NCBI GenBank assembly: GCA_001692895.1
Contig: KV748250.1
Span: forward strand, 249,475-313,474
DNA length: 64,000 nucleotides
Direction of reading: 5' to 3'
Source: Cenococcum geophilum 1.58
Taxonomy: Eukaryota; Ascomycota; Dothideomycetes; Gloniales; Gloniaceae
Both the position numbers and the translations under genes were made by a program. Shown here piece by piece: positions 1-10,667 of the stretch (the first letter of the stretch is position 1; every line of letters begins with the position of its first letter). The notes beneath the pieces are model-generated. The model was given only the letters and a program-made list of their open reading frames with translations. It had not been told where the DNA came from and did no database searches.

Positions 1-30
1 TGGTAACTCTATATTAAGGGTAAATAGGAT

Positions 31-861
31 CTAAAAGCGTAGTGCAACCTTACCGTTGGTTTTAGCGACGAAAGTAGGATCGCTGATATCTATGTTTTCC
101 TTACTTACCTTTTCCAACTTATTTATCTAAGCCTTAATACGGTTATAGAAATTACGGCCCAAAAATCCTCTATGGCCTTCCCATTCTACCAGAGCTAGGA
201 GCCAGTTTCCCCCCTAATTAGTAATCTTTTTAATATAATAGGTAGGGTCCTAGTTACTATTTAACTTCAATAACACACTACTATCGTTATTACCACCCTT
301 TATGGAAGTTTTTATATCCCGTTTTTTTGGCCATCTATAGCTTTTAGACGCTATAGGTCTGGTTATTACCTAAAACTCCGCATTCTTTATAGTGGTATAC
401 TTTTTAGCGTTATAGCGAGGAGAAGATAATGCTGGCGTATTATTACCAATCCTAATAGTAATGCTAGTTGCTTACTTTATAAGCTTAGTACTAGTCTCTT
501 AGACTTTATTAAGCGGATGCTATTACTAGCTAGGAATTTGGGGTAACTTAGGGAGGTTTTGTAATAATAGCTGTAGGGTAGCGGTTAGAAATACTTACTT
601 TACTTTATATCTATATAATTATAAGTACTAGCTAGAAAGAATAGAAAGAAAACATAAGGCGTAGAAGTGAGATAATACGTTAAACACTTACTATAAGCGT
701 TGCTTAACTTTTAATGGGCCATAATTAGTTAAGAAATATCTTAAGGCCGGACGGGTATAATTAGAAGCCACTATAGCTACTTTATTTATAGAAACTGAAA
801 TAGGAGGCGGGTTGCATTTATAGCCTTCGCGAAGGTATAGAGGGACGTTTTTTAACGCCAT
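31..861 (-). pseudogene. Unrecognised gene relic, about 250 codons
   Basis: One minus-strand frame runs from an ATG at 861 to a stop at 31, broken only by TAG/TAA at likely former Gln codons. It begins MALKNVPLYLREGYK and ends with a charged segment (LEKVSKENIDISDP) and VALRF. A candidate intron of 81 nt lies at 691-611: GTAAGT at its 5' end and TATAG at its 3' end. Its length is a multiple of three, so the frame is kept either way. No domain is recognised. The frame stays fairly open upstream of 861, so the true start may lie further up. The stops show that it was hit by RIP, so it was probably repeated in the genome. Confidence 0.4.
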
Positions 862-2170
862 TTTAAAGTCTTTACGAATTCTCCAGCGCTTACATCTTAG
901 GGCTTATTAGTAGGCAGTGTGATATAGTAGACTTAACAAAGAATTTTGTGTATAATTGTATGGAGAATTAGTTAATAGGTTAGGGGAGAAGGTAGACAAT
1001 TAGAGTAAGTTGGACCTTTTAGCATATAGACATGCCAAAATGGTGACATTAACGCGTCACGCTAACTATTTTGGGCTTAGGCTATTTACTAAACAGCTTA
1101 TAACAAACTTGGCTTAAATATAACTATATTTACACTATACTATTTTAATATCTTCCTTTACTTAGTTAAACTTCCAAGGATAAAATCCAGGTATTCTACC
1201 TACCCTCTTAGCACTATACTTACTATTAACGTTAAAGCGTAGCAAAGATATGGTGGTCCTAAGACACAGTTAGGCTCAAAAACCTCTATTTACGCCAAAA
1301 ACACGCCTTATACCGCCATATCGGTTATATATTACTTAATGCTCTTATTTAAAACACCTAGCCTAGTTTCTAATAAGCAGCTCTAATAGCTTAATCGACA
1401 TTATTTCCACTTAATCTAGCCTAGTAGAGCTTTAAAACATTATATCTAGCTAGTATTATATCTAGCTAAGAGTCCTTAAGCTACGCGTAAGACGGCTAAT
1501 CTGTTTCTATTAAAGCATCCTAGTTAAAGACGGTGGTGGTGTCGCTACCCAGTAAAAGATGTGCTATGTTTATAACCGGTACTACTATCGCTGCGTTCTT
1601 ATAGTTAAGACTCCTAAAAATAGTCGTTATTATCATTTATTGAGGAACTTTTGCTATTACTTTAGCTAATTTGGCGGTTGGTATATAATGACGGCAGATC
1701 TATAACTTCGTCGGTTAAGGGATATGTACTTAATATAGGTACAGCCTATAATTGCGAGAAGCCGCAGTTAGTGACGAGAATTGGTATATTAAAACTCTTT
1801 AACTTATAACTAGTAGACACTCTAAGTTTAGGCTAGATATTAAGGGCACTAATAGTAATAGAGGCGACAATGGCGGTGTTAAGGGTATAGGTTAGGCTAT
1901 AAGCATACGCGGATGGATATACGTTATATATATATTATTAAAGGATATAGGGTCTTGCTGAATTGGTATAGGTAGGAGGACTGAAGAAAAATATTAGTTA
2001 ATAGATCTGTTATTTAACGTAGCAGCACGCGATAACGAGGAGTTAGGCGATTTATAACAAAATCACCGTTTCCGAATACCGCGATTTACAATCGCAACTA
2101 CACGTAATAATTTTAGGGATATCGCGAAATAATAATAATTATTATTATTGATTTTTGTTTAATGGACATG
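862..2170. other. No assignable gene; decayed sequence
   Basis: The minus strand keeps stretches open apart from RIP-type stops (for example around 1340-1140), but two overlapping frames look equally plausible and neither matches a family I recognise. Around 2040-2110 the sequence keeps more CA dinucleotides than its surroundings. It borders the terminal repeat of the recombinase retroelement. Confidence 0.35.
2127..2149. repeat. AAT/ATT microsatellite, self-complementary
   Basis: Four AAT units run straight into ATT units, giving a short perfect inverted repeat just outside the end of the recombinase retroelement. Confidence 0.7.
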
Positions 2171-2319
2171 TCTATTATTTACACACTTGTAGAGAAGAGG
2201 ATTAATTAATCTAATTGGTAGGTACGGGCTTAAAGGCATTAATTGAGAATGGGTATATTCGCAAGGCTATTTATAGGGGATTGCCCTACCTTAACTAAAC
2301 GTAATGCCTATAAACCTAT
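2171..2319 (-). repeat. Split direct repeat B2
   Basis: Matches B1 at 2502-2647. It forms the outer 3' end of the element. About 75 bp of non-repeated sequence separate it from A2. Confidence 0.8.
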
Positions 2320-2393
2320 ACGCAAGCATATCGCTATAGTATCTATTTATAAAGCCTAAAATATATAACTAAAGAAAAAGGTGTAAGTGGGAG

Positions 2394-2505
2394 GGAAAGT
2401 AAGTAAGCAAGGCTCAATTTTGTAAATGTTAATAATGTTAGTATTACTAAGATATAGGGGTGCTGCTGCAGTGCTCGCTTAGTTACATAGATATATCTAT
2501 TTATT
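2394..2505 (-). repeat. Split direct repeat A2
   Basis: Matches A1 at 6807-6915. A2 abuts B1 with a few bases of overlap, the arrangement expected for PAT/Ngaro elements. Confidence 0.8.
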
Positions 2506-2647
2506 ATTTACACGCTTATAGAGAAGAGGATTAATTAATCTAATTGGTAGGTACGGGCTTAAAGGCATTAATTAAGAATAGGTATATTCGTAAGGCCATT
2601 TATAAGGAATTGCCCTGCCTTAACTAAACGTAATACCTATAGACCTA
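2502..2647 (-). repeat. Split direct repeat B1
   Basis: About 146 bp closely matching 2171-2319 in the same orientation. It sits at the 3' end of the coding part, directly next to A2. Confidence 0.8.
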
Positions 2648-5600
2648 AAAGCGCAGCGCCTGTACCACATAAGGTAGAGTAGGGGGAAGAAAAAATAAAA
2701 AATAAAAAAGGGGGGGAAAGGAGAGATTCGAGTTAATGTATTAGAGTGCCAAAATAGGCATTTTTGCACGCTATTGTACCTAAATACCTTTGCCTATTGT
2801 ATCTAGGGCGAGTAATAATAAGAACGGTATTAGCGTTCTATATTAGAAGTTTATACTTAGCTAGAATAGGTCTTTTAGGGATAATAAATAGTAAAGCTAG
2901 AACGTTTATAAGGACTACTAGCCCAGTTACTATATTTAGCCGTCCATAAAACCGTTATCTTAAGTGTGTTAAGCAGCACCTTTTTAAAATAAGTGTCCGT
3001 TATAGAGCTTAAAGTAAAGGCTAAGAGCGGCGACTTTATACTTTAGCTTATTTCTAACCGCGTAGCTTATAAAGGCCGATTTCTTAAAGTAAAAGAGAGG
3101 GGCGTTTCTGGGTTAGGGGTTATTTTTAAATAGGTGTTTTATAGCTCAAACTGCGCATTTAGGTTGCCCTAAAGCGGCAATCGTAATTAAGACTCCTTAG
3201 TAATTAACATCCGTTTTACTACGCTTTAGATATAATATTATATAGTCCTTTACTAGCGTTATATCGTTTCTGGTATATTTTATAGTAAAGAAGGCGTAGC
3301 TATCTTTCTAAGCCTTAGTGTAAGTAATCTCGCCTAGATAAAGGAATCCCGTAAAGGCTATAGTAACAGCAGCGTTAAAGTTAAGATCCTTAACGGATTA
3401 GGTATTTAGGGTAACCAATTAGGCGAGGATGTCTTTAGTAATTAGCAATCTTTTAGCCGTAGTAAAGGGATTTATAGATATTACACCGTCTAGGATCCTC
3501 TTAATAATAGGATTATTAAAGACGGAGGTGTTATAATTAGCGTTAATATAGTAGGATTGAATTGCGGAGATATAGGCTCTAACTATAGTAGGCTTAATAC
3601 GGCTTATTCCTGGACTAGTATTACTAAAGATCTATTAGGTAATCTATTCTCCTAGGTAATAAAGGGGCGCTAGGTACTTTACCGCTTTATAAAGGTCATA
3701 GTAGCCCTCCTAACTCTTAATTGCGGAATGGTATAAATCTCTCGTTCTATTGGAGAGGCCGTGCTATAATAGTTGGCCAAAGCATTCTAAGGGGGCTTTT
3801 ACCTTAATCTAGAAATTAGGTAGGGGGTCTTTAAGAAGGACTAGGTCTTCTATTTCGGCGTTAAATTAAATATAATAAAGAAGCGTATAGTAACGGTAAA
3901 TTAGAAGTATCCTAATACGGGTATAGTAATAACACCCTATCGCGATTAAAACGAGATAGAGCATTAGCTAGCCCGTTTTTTATAAAGGAAACCTACTCTA
4001 TATAGAGTGTAATATTATAGGCTGTAGCTAGTTAAAAGATCTTATAGAGCGGGTAATTACCTAGTCCTTTTACTACCGTATTCTAGAATCCTAAGAATGC
4101 TACTATATTATCTATATAGATATAAACTGAGCTATGCTCTTACTGCGTTGCCTAAAGCTAGAACGAGGTTATAATTGCTTAGATCTCCCGCTTATTAATT
4201 AGGGCAAGGCAGTATTCTATATTAGGGTAGCAGCTTAAAGAATTGTCTTAGGGTAGAGATACCGAATAGGGCGGCTATATTGTCCCTTAAAAATCCTTAA
4301 AAAAGAAGAAGGCCCTATAACTAAGAATCCTAAATACGTCTAAGAAGAGATAGAATTGTTTTTAATCCGTATCGTTAAAGAAAAGGATACTATTTAAAAG
4401 GGTAAGAGCATCCCTCCACCATAACAAGTCTTGGCGAAGTTTAGCTATTAGCTGTCGGTAAGGATAACTACCTACTTTTATAAAAGTAAAGATAAACTCC
4501 TAGATAGAGCGGTTATATAAATACCTAAGCCTAATTACCCGGGCGCTCTAAGCGAGTCTACTAGCTAGTTTTTAACTTTAAACTAGCGTTAGGGATCTAC
4601 TACTTAACACTTTATTAATCTCCTTAATCGTAGTGGCCTGTTTTAAAGGAGAAAGACGTAGCTTAGACTTTAGAGTATCTATAATATAACCTAGGACTTT
4701 AGCCATAGTGCCTTTAATATTCTTTAATTCGTTTTATAGAATGCCTAATTTATCGCTTAATTGGTTATATATACTAAGTAATTAAGGGAGGATAGAAGCG
4801 TTAGAGAGTATAAAGATAAAGTCATCTAGATAGTGCTCTAAGGCGGTATTTAGGATATATTAGATAAGTATCTAGTAAAATCCCTCTGTAAAAAGATTAA
4901 ATAAAAAGGGTGCAGTTTGAAGGCTAAATAAGAGGCAACGTTTAAAATACACTATACCCTTCTAGGAGAACCCTATAAGGCGTTAAGCTTTAATAGAAAG
5001 TAGAATATTCTAAAAGGCGTCCTTAATATCCCTCTTAATAATTATATAACTACGGCCTATATATATAACGTGTTAGAGAACCTAATTAACTGTTAAATAT
5101 TATAGTGTGGCGAATGCTATAGGGATTAAGTCGTTAACAGATTGGCTAGATAGTAAGGATAAGTTATAAATACAGCGCCATCCCCTATCCGCTTTAGGTA
5201 TTAAACCTAGTAATAAGGATATAACGGGAGATATTACTATTGTAATCCTACCTATATCTAAATCGGCGCTAATCTTCTCTAAGATTAGGACCGTATTTAC
5301 GGCTGTTAAGGCTTAGTTCTTTTAGGAGAGGAGCTTAATTTCTAGGTCTACCCCAATCTAGTATCCAAACTTTAAGATACTAATAATATTATATTAGAGG
5401 TTGCCGGGGTATAGGGATAGATAACGCCCCTACGCTTAAATAATTAAGGGGGAGGGAGAGTCCTGTAGAGGAGAGGAGGGCAAAAAGACTAGAAATAATA
5501 GTATAGTATTTAGCCTACCTATACTATAAGGGTAGAGCACGGTTTCGGCGGAGTGTAGGTATAGCTTAATAAAATCCTCTTCCTCCTCTTCCTTTTCCTT

Positions 5601-6806
5601 ATTAACACTTTCCTCTAGTAATTACTACTTACAATTCCTCGCAGCATACGGGCTACCGCACTTGCTATAGGTATATAGGAACTTGCAATCCTTACCTAGG
5701 TTATACTTCCCTCTATTAAAGCTATAATAGGTCCTTAAGATATTAGTGCTTACTTACGCGCGTTTTAAGATAGATGCGGATTTATAAGTACTGGGATTGC
5801 AATAGATATCCAGAAAGTTACTAGAGATCTTTTAGTTAGCTAGCTCTAACTAGTTCTTTTAAATAACCATAAAGTAGTGCTCTAAGGCTATAGTTATTAA
5901 GGGAGTAATTTAGTAGGTAGTAGATAGCTAGATAACTTAATTATAAAAGGCAAGCATTTAGGGAATAAGATCTACTAAAAGATTCTTATATATAACGATT
6001 AAAATTATTATATAGTTAAGGAAGCCCTCTACCTACACTTTAACGGACGGGTAGTCCTTTATTATCCCTTCTTTTGGTCTTATAGAAAGGACGCTATTAA
6101 CAATAAGGATATTATTTTAAGGCTTAAACTAAAGCTGGTGTATCCGGAGGCAAGAGAGGTTATTAGGCAAGAAAGTACCCTAAAATACCTTAAGTATCTC
6201 TTTATTCGGGACGCTAGGGAGGAGGGTATTTAGGATATTAGCTATAAATAGGAGCAACTTACCTAGTTTATTAATTGGGGTTAAGGATAATACTGCTGTA
6301 GCTAATCTTACTATTACTATAGCGAGGCTTAATATATAGAGTTCAGTCGCCTAATCTTCCTATTCTTTTTAGACGCGTAGTATTTCGGTACAGTCCTCCT
6401 ATTCCTAAAGGAGTCTTATTTTCTAGTTGGTTGCCTAGTCCTTAACCTTCTTTACCTAAGCTCTTCTAATCCTTAGGTCCTCCTTATGTAGTTACTAAAG
6501 CCGTTCTTTAGCTTTTTTAGCAGCTAAAGTCTTACGTTAAGCCGCGGAGAGAGGCGCCATTATAGAGGATAGAGACTGTGACGCCGGCATATCGCCTAAA
6601 GGTGTAGGGGAAGGTAAGGGAGACTGGTAGGTAACCTCTAAGGAGTTTAGCTCGTCGAGTATATCGTCATTAGTTAAGTTTTCGAGGTTTTTACAGACAA
6701 TTCGCGAAGGTTTAGACGAGCGTATAGGTCATTAAGTCATCAACAGCAACAATTAATTATTAGAAATTAAGTAAATAAGGCATTAGCTCTTAAATAAGAC
6801 TAATAT

Positions 6807-6915
6807 GGAAAGCAAGCAAGTAAGGCTTAATTTTATAAATATTAATAATATTAGTATTGCTGAGATGCAGGGGTGCTGCTATAGTGCTCGCTTAGCTATA
6901 TAGATATATTTATTT
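6807..6915 (-). repeat. Split direct repeat A1
   Basis: About 110 bp matching 2394-2505 in the same orientation. It marks the 5' end of the recombinase retroelement in its minus-strand reading. Confidence 0.8.
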
Positions 6916-6916
6916 A

Positions 6917-8950
6917 TAAAGAAGGTTACACCTTAAAACCGCTAGAAGCTAGGATTATCCTTAATAGTCTTAAGTATATAGGTCCAAAGAGGATCAAGGT
7001 ATTAAGGCTGCAGTGCGTATCTTAAAAGCTGGTTCTTAGCACATTCTTTTCGGGTAAGAGACTCCACGGCTACTTTAGCTAAATCTACATTAGTAATGTA
7101 GGCGGAAGCGGGATAATGCTATAAAATATTTAAGCATCTAATTGTCTTAGTTAAAGTAGGACTAAGAACCGCATTATACTAAAGCTGTTAATCTTCCTTA
7201 CTAAGGTACGTAGAGTGCTTATGGTCGCTTTCTAGATAGAGTACTAAAAAAAAGATAAATATAAAGAGTGTCTCTATACTAATAATAGTGCCGAAATAGT
7301 AGTGAGGTATCTTATAAAGTGGGACGTACTTCTTAGATAATACTCCTCTACTATTATATATAGGTACTTTTAGGCCGAAGTGTATATCCGCAATAATATT
7401 AAGAATAGGATAGGCTTTAGGAAACTAATTAATCCTATAATAAGCAATTCCTAAGCTGCTAGGAAAGCAGCAGATGCTATTAATATTAAACGTTACTTTA
7501 GTACGGCGATTCTTATTACTAGTAGAGTAGTATTACGATAGGCATAGGTTTTTAGGCAGGTTCTTATTATAAGTCCTAATATCTTTAGGGGCAGCAAAGC
7601 AACTTATGCCCTTAAAAGCCCCCTAGCAGTTAACATTGCGGAGGTCCGCTAGCTTCATTATTTTAGTGCTACTTAGCACGTCTAGAAGTAGCGTTTCTCC
7701 ATTATACTGCCCGCGGATAATAGTAGTAATCTGCTATAAAGAAGAACACTTAAAATATACGTCGGGGCGTTAATAATGCTATTAGTATAATTAATCTGCC
7801 TCTCTATACTGTTTATAGGTGCAGCCTTAAAAACTCCAAAGTTATTTAGTAAGCTTAAAAGCCGTCCGCTCTATTAGTTCTAGGGGTGCTATTATAGCTA
7901 AAGTTGGGGCTATAACGGGCGGAGTGGTAGCTTATATAGGAGAGACTATAGGCGGGATAGAAGCCGTTAGTAGTGTTCCTTAACTTATAGGTTAGGTAGG
8001 TATAGGCGGAACTATTTCTTCGGCCGAATAAAGACATAAAGATAAAGCAGTGCTTGGAGATCTTTAAATAACTAGCGAGGTTAGCGTGTTATACGTAGGT
8101 GCTCTTGCTAGTAAAGATTTTATCTAGGATAAAAGATTATTGGTTTAAGCCGGGAATAACTTGCTTTATTTAGTAAGACTTCTATTTAATAATTATAGGG
8201 AAGGTAAGCTGCGCTAGTTTAGTATCTACAATAGGGTTCTTGCTTTTTGTAATTTTTAGGTATCTACTAATTTGTTTAAAGCACGCGAAGCACCAATACT
8301 GTTATTATCCAACAATATTGGTTTATCTACAGAAGTAGCTTTTGAAAAAGAACGCCGTAACCCTCTTTCGCTAGCCCTTTTTGCTCCGGCGGTAATTCCT
8401 AACCCTTCTATTACTTGCAAGCCTAATATCGCCAAATTGCCGGGTATACTAGCTTTATTTACATTATCTAGTTACGGTATAATTTTGGCGGTCATTATAT
8501 GCATTTCATTTAGCCGTTAGGAAACTTCCGCCTTATATTCTTTCCATTTAGCGTTATATTTCTCCTTATCTATTTATACCTACTAGATCTGCCTAGTAAG
8601 GTTAATATCTAATTCGCTCTCGCTTTCGCTCTCGCTTAGTTGTATATAGTTTGGTTATAGGGATTGAAGAACATCGCCTTATTAAGTATCGCCTTGTTAA
8701 GTATCGCTATTTTAAAGAATTTAAATATCAAGGCTTATTTAAAGGCCGGTTTAGGGGGTTTCTGCTAAAATATTTTAATGGAGTAGAGGTTTATATGCGA
8801 TGAAATCTGCTAGTCCCTAAGGTTGGAGGTTTCGTTAATATCGTTGTTAATTGCTCTGCTTTTTAGCTTTTACTACATCTTAAAAAGTTAGGTATTTCCT
8901 TAGCCTACCACTAAGCTTTTTTAAATAATTTTAGGGATTTATTATAAAAT
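6917..8950 (-). pseudogene. Long relic of an uncharacterised fungal protein
   Basis: One minus-strand frame can be followed for about 675 codons, interrupted essentially only by TAA/TAG at former Gln codons. From the N-terminal side: a Gln-rich stretch, an acidic Ser/Glu run (SESESESE at about 8640-8612), a Lys/Glu segment likely to form a coiled coil (DKEKYNAKWKEYKAEVS), a Pro/Ile/Thr-rich linker near 8000-7900, and a conserved-looking domain with SRGVLSKKYVPL, SDHKHSTYLSKEDQ and ILQHYPASAYI (about 7380-7060). The last block resembles a large fungal protein family of unknown function that I know only as hypothetical; I cannot name it. The C-terminal part is missing: the frame stops exactly where the recombinase retroelement begins (6915), and I did not find the rest beyond 2171. 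The apparent ORFs at 7855-8037 and 8272-8520 are shadows of this frame. Confidence 0.55.
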
Positions 8951-10600
8951 AGTTTGCAGTAGTACTATAGCGGTAGTTTATAGCTAGTCCGACTAGTATT
9001 TTAAAAAAACCCTAAACTGGTTAGCGTAATAAGGCCGCCTACCTACAGATATAACAGAGTTTGTTTAGGTCAGCAGAATTTAATAAAATTTAATTCAAGC
9101 GTTAGATTTTATCTAAGAATAATATCTTATGTTAAGTTCTTACTATAGCAGTGGTTCGTAGCTAGCCTAACTAGCATTCTAAAAAAACCCTAAACTGGTT
9201 AGCGTAATAAGGCCGCCTACCTATAGATGCGATAGAGTTCGTTTAGGTCGGTAGAATTTAGTAGAATTTAATTAAAGCGCGGATTTTATCTAAGAATGAC
9301 ATCTTATATCAAGTTCTTACTATAGTAGCACTATAGCAGTAGTTCGTAGCTAGCTTAACTAGTATTACGGCACTAGCAGAATTTAGTAGAACGTGGCAGA
9401 ACTTAGCAGATAGCAGAACTGTTACAGTACTAGCAGATTACTGCAAATTGCGGTTACGTGACTTTGGCATATTAACATGCTAAAAAAGCCAATTATTACG
9501 GGCTGACAGAAAAACAGCAGATTACGGCAGATATACGATTAGATTATATAAAATCTCTACTTTAAGCAGTATTGTTATTCTTCTCCTTTCCTTTCTATAG
9601 CTTTAGATCCTCGTTTATAGACAATCCAATTATATAGGCTTGTATGCATCTTTCTTGCTATGCTTATATCTTAATTAACCGAGTTGCTAATAACTAGCAT
9701 TCTGAAAAAACCCTAAATAGGTTAGCGTAGCGAGGCTGCTTACCTATAGTTGAATATTTATATATAATAGAGTTTGATTGTGTTAAGAATTAATCTTCTA
9801 GTAGCGTAAGGCGGCTAGTAAATCAGCCTTCCCTAGATAGATAAATTAAGTTAAAACATTACATTTTAATATTTTGGCATGTTAACATGCTAAAAGGTAG
9901 TTAGGTATTAGTAGCAGAATCAAGCATTATATTTTAACAGACTGGGTCGGCAGAATTTAGCAAAATTTAATTAAAGCGTTAGATTTTATTTAAGAATAAC
10001 ATCTTATATTAAGTGTTTTGTAGTAGTGGTTTATAGCAATAGTTTATAGCTAGTCTAACCGGTATTCTAAAAAAACCCTAAATTGGTTAGCGTAATGAGG
10101 CCGCTACCTACATATGCGACAGAGTTTAATTAGGTTGGTAAATTCGGCAGAATTTAATTAAAGCGTCGGATTTATCTGAGAATGACATCTTATATTAAGT
10201 TCTTACTGTAGTAGTACTGTAGCGGTGGTTTAAGCCTAGCCAACCGGGTATTCTAAAAAAACCCTAAAAATTGGTTAGCGTAATGAGGCCGCCACGCTAC
10301 ATATGCGATAGAAGTTCGAATTAGGTTAGTAGAATGGTAGAATTTAATTTAAGTGTTAGATTTTATCTAAAGAATTGACATCTTATGTTAAGTTCTTACT
10401 GTAGTAGTACTATAGCAGTAGTTTGTAGCAGGCCTAACTAGCATTCTTAAAAAAACCCTAAATTGGTTAGCGTATAAAGGTCGCCTACCTATAGAGATGC
10501 AAATAGAGTTGATTAGGTTGGGCAGAAATTTAGTAGAATTTAATTAAAGGCGTTGGATTTTATTTAAGAATGAACATCTTATATCAAGTTGTTTAACCGA
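8946..10600. repeat. Satellite array, ~180-195 bp units
   Basis: At least six units, each anchored by a segment close to CTAAAAAAACCCTAAA followed by TGGTTAGCGTAAT and GAGGCCGCC. The anchors' CCC lies at 9010, 9188, 9711, 10076, 10262 and 10456. Spacings are 178, 186 and 194 bp where undisturbed; the 9188-9711 gap falls to about 188 bp once the inserted solo LTR and its target duplication are removed. The 9711-10076 unit carries about 180 bp of extra sequence. A diverged anchor recurs alone near 13811. The short CCCTAA is not a telomere array: it occurs once per unit. Confidence 0.8.
9363..9692 (+). mobile_element. Solo LTR inside the satellite
   Basis: A 330-bp LTR starting TATTACGGCACTAG (RIP form of TGTTACGG) and ending GCTAATA. 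It is flanked by the 5-bp direct repeat ACTAG at 9358-9362 and 9693-9697, exactly interrupting a satellite unit. Its 3' half is close to the LTRs of the Ty3/gypsy element at 56744-62646, so it is a related, longer LTR variant. No internal region remains, so it reflects LTR-LTR recombination. It keeps more CA dinucleotides than its surroundings. Confidence 0.85.
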
Positions 10601-10655
10601 TGACATTCTTCATGACCTCTAACTAGGCTTATCGACGTTATAATAGTTTGGCTGC
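10601..10655. other. Short unassigned spacer before the LINE
   Basis: Between the satellite and the LINE target duplication. It continues after the LINE at 13667, so it was split by that insertion. Confidence 0.4.
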
Positions 10656-10667
10656 TCTCTAGGGTAT

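Larger units (their letters stand above)
2171..6915 (-). mobile_element. Tyrosine-recombinase retrotransposon fossil (DIRS/Ngaro/PAT-like)
   Basis: Read on the minus strand, the order is gag-like region (about 6600-5600), reverse transcriptase (about 5400-4600), RNase H-like region (about 4550-3950) and tyrosine recombinase (about 3800-2950). The gag-like part has a Cys/His cluster near 5720-5630 of the kind seen in fungal DIRS-like Gag. The RT shows YLDD near 4825. The recombinase shows a segment close to AKRLLITKDILA near 3480-3440 and a GHxFxKGAAxHTxDNGF-like block near 2990-2940. The ends carry split direct repeats in the order A1 - genes - B1 - A2 - B2, diagnostic of the PAT/Ngaro type. 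There are no LTRs and no target duplication, as expected for recombinase integration. The element is heavily RIP-mutated, with many breaks, and is an old fossil. Confidence 0.85.

Noticed and set aside
2764-2949. Open frame of 61 aa on the plus strand
   Set aside because: It lies antisense to the recombinase region of the YR retroelement and has low-complexity composition typical of chance frames.
7855-8037. Open frame of 60 aa on the minus strand
   Set aside because: It is another phase of the long minus-strand relic at 6917-8950, whose main frame fits better over the whole length.
8272-8520. Open frame of 82 aa on the plus strand
   Set aside because: Antisense shadow of the same relic (segment GNLAILGLQVIEGLG on the minus strand).
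2171-8950. YR element inserted in the middle of one gene, with the second half at 31-2170
   Set aside because: The expected continuation of the 6917-8950 protein is not recognisable on the other side of the element, so I kept the two relics separate.
9002-10460. AAACCCTAA motifs resembling telomere repeats
   Set aside because: They occur once per ~185-bp satellite unit and never in tandem, so they are part of the satellite and not telomeric DNA.
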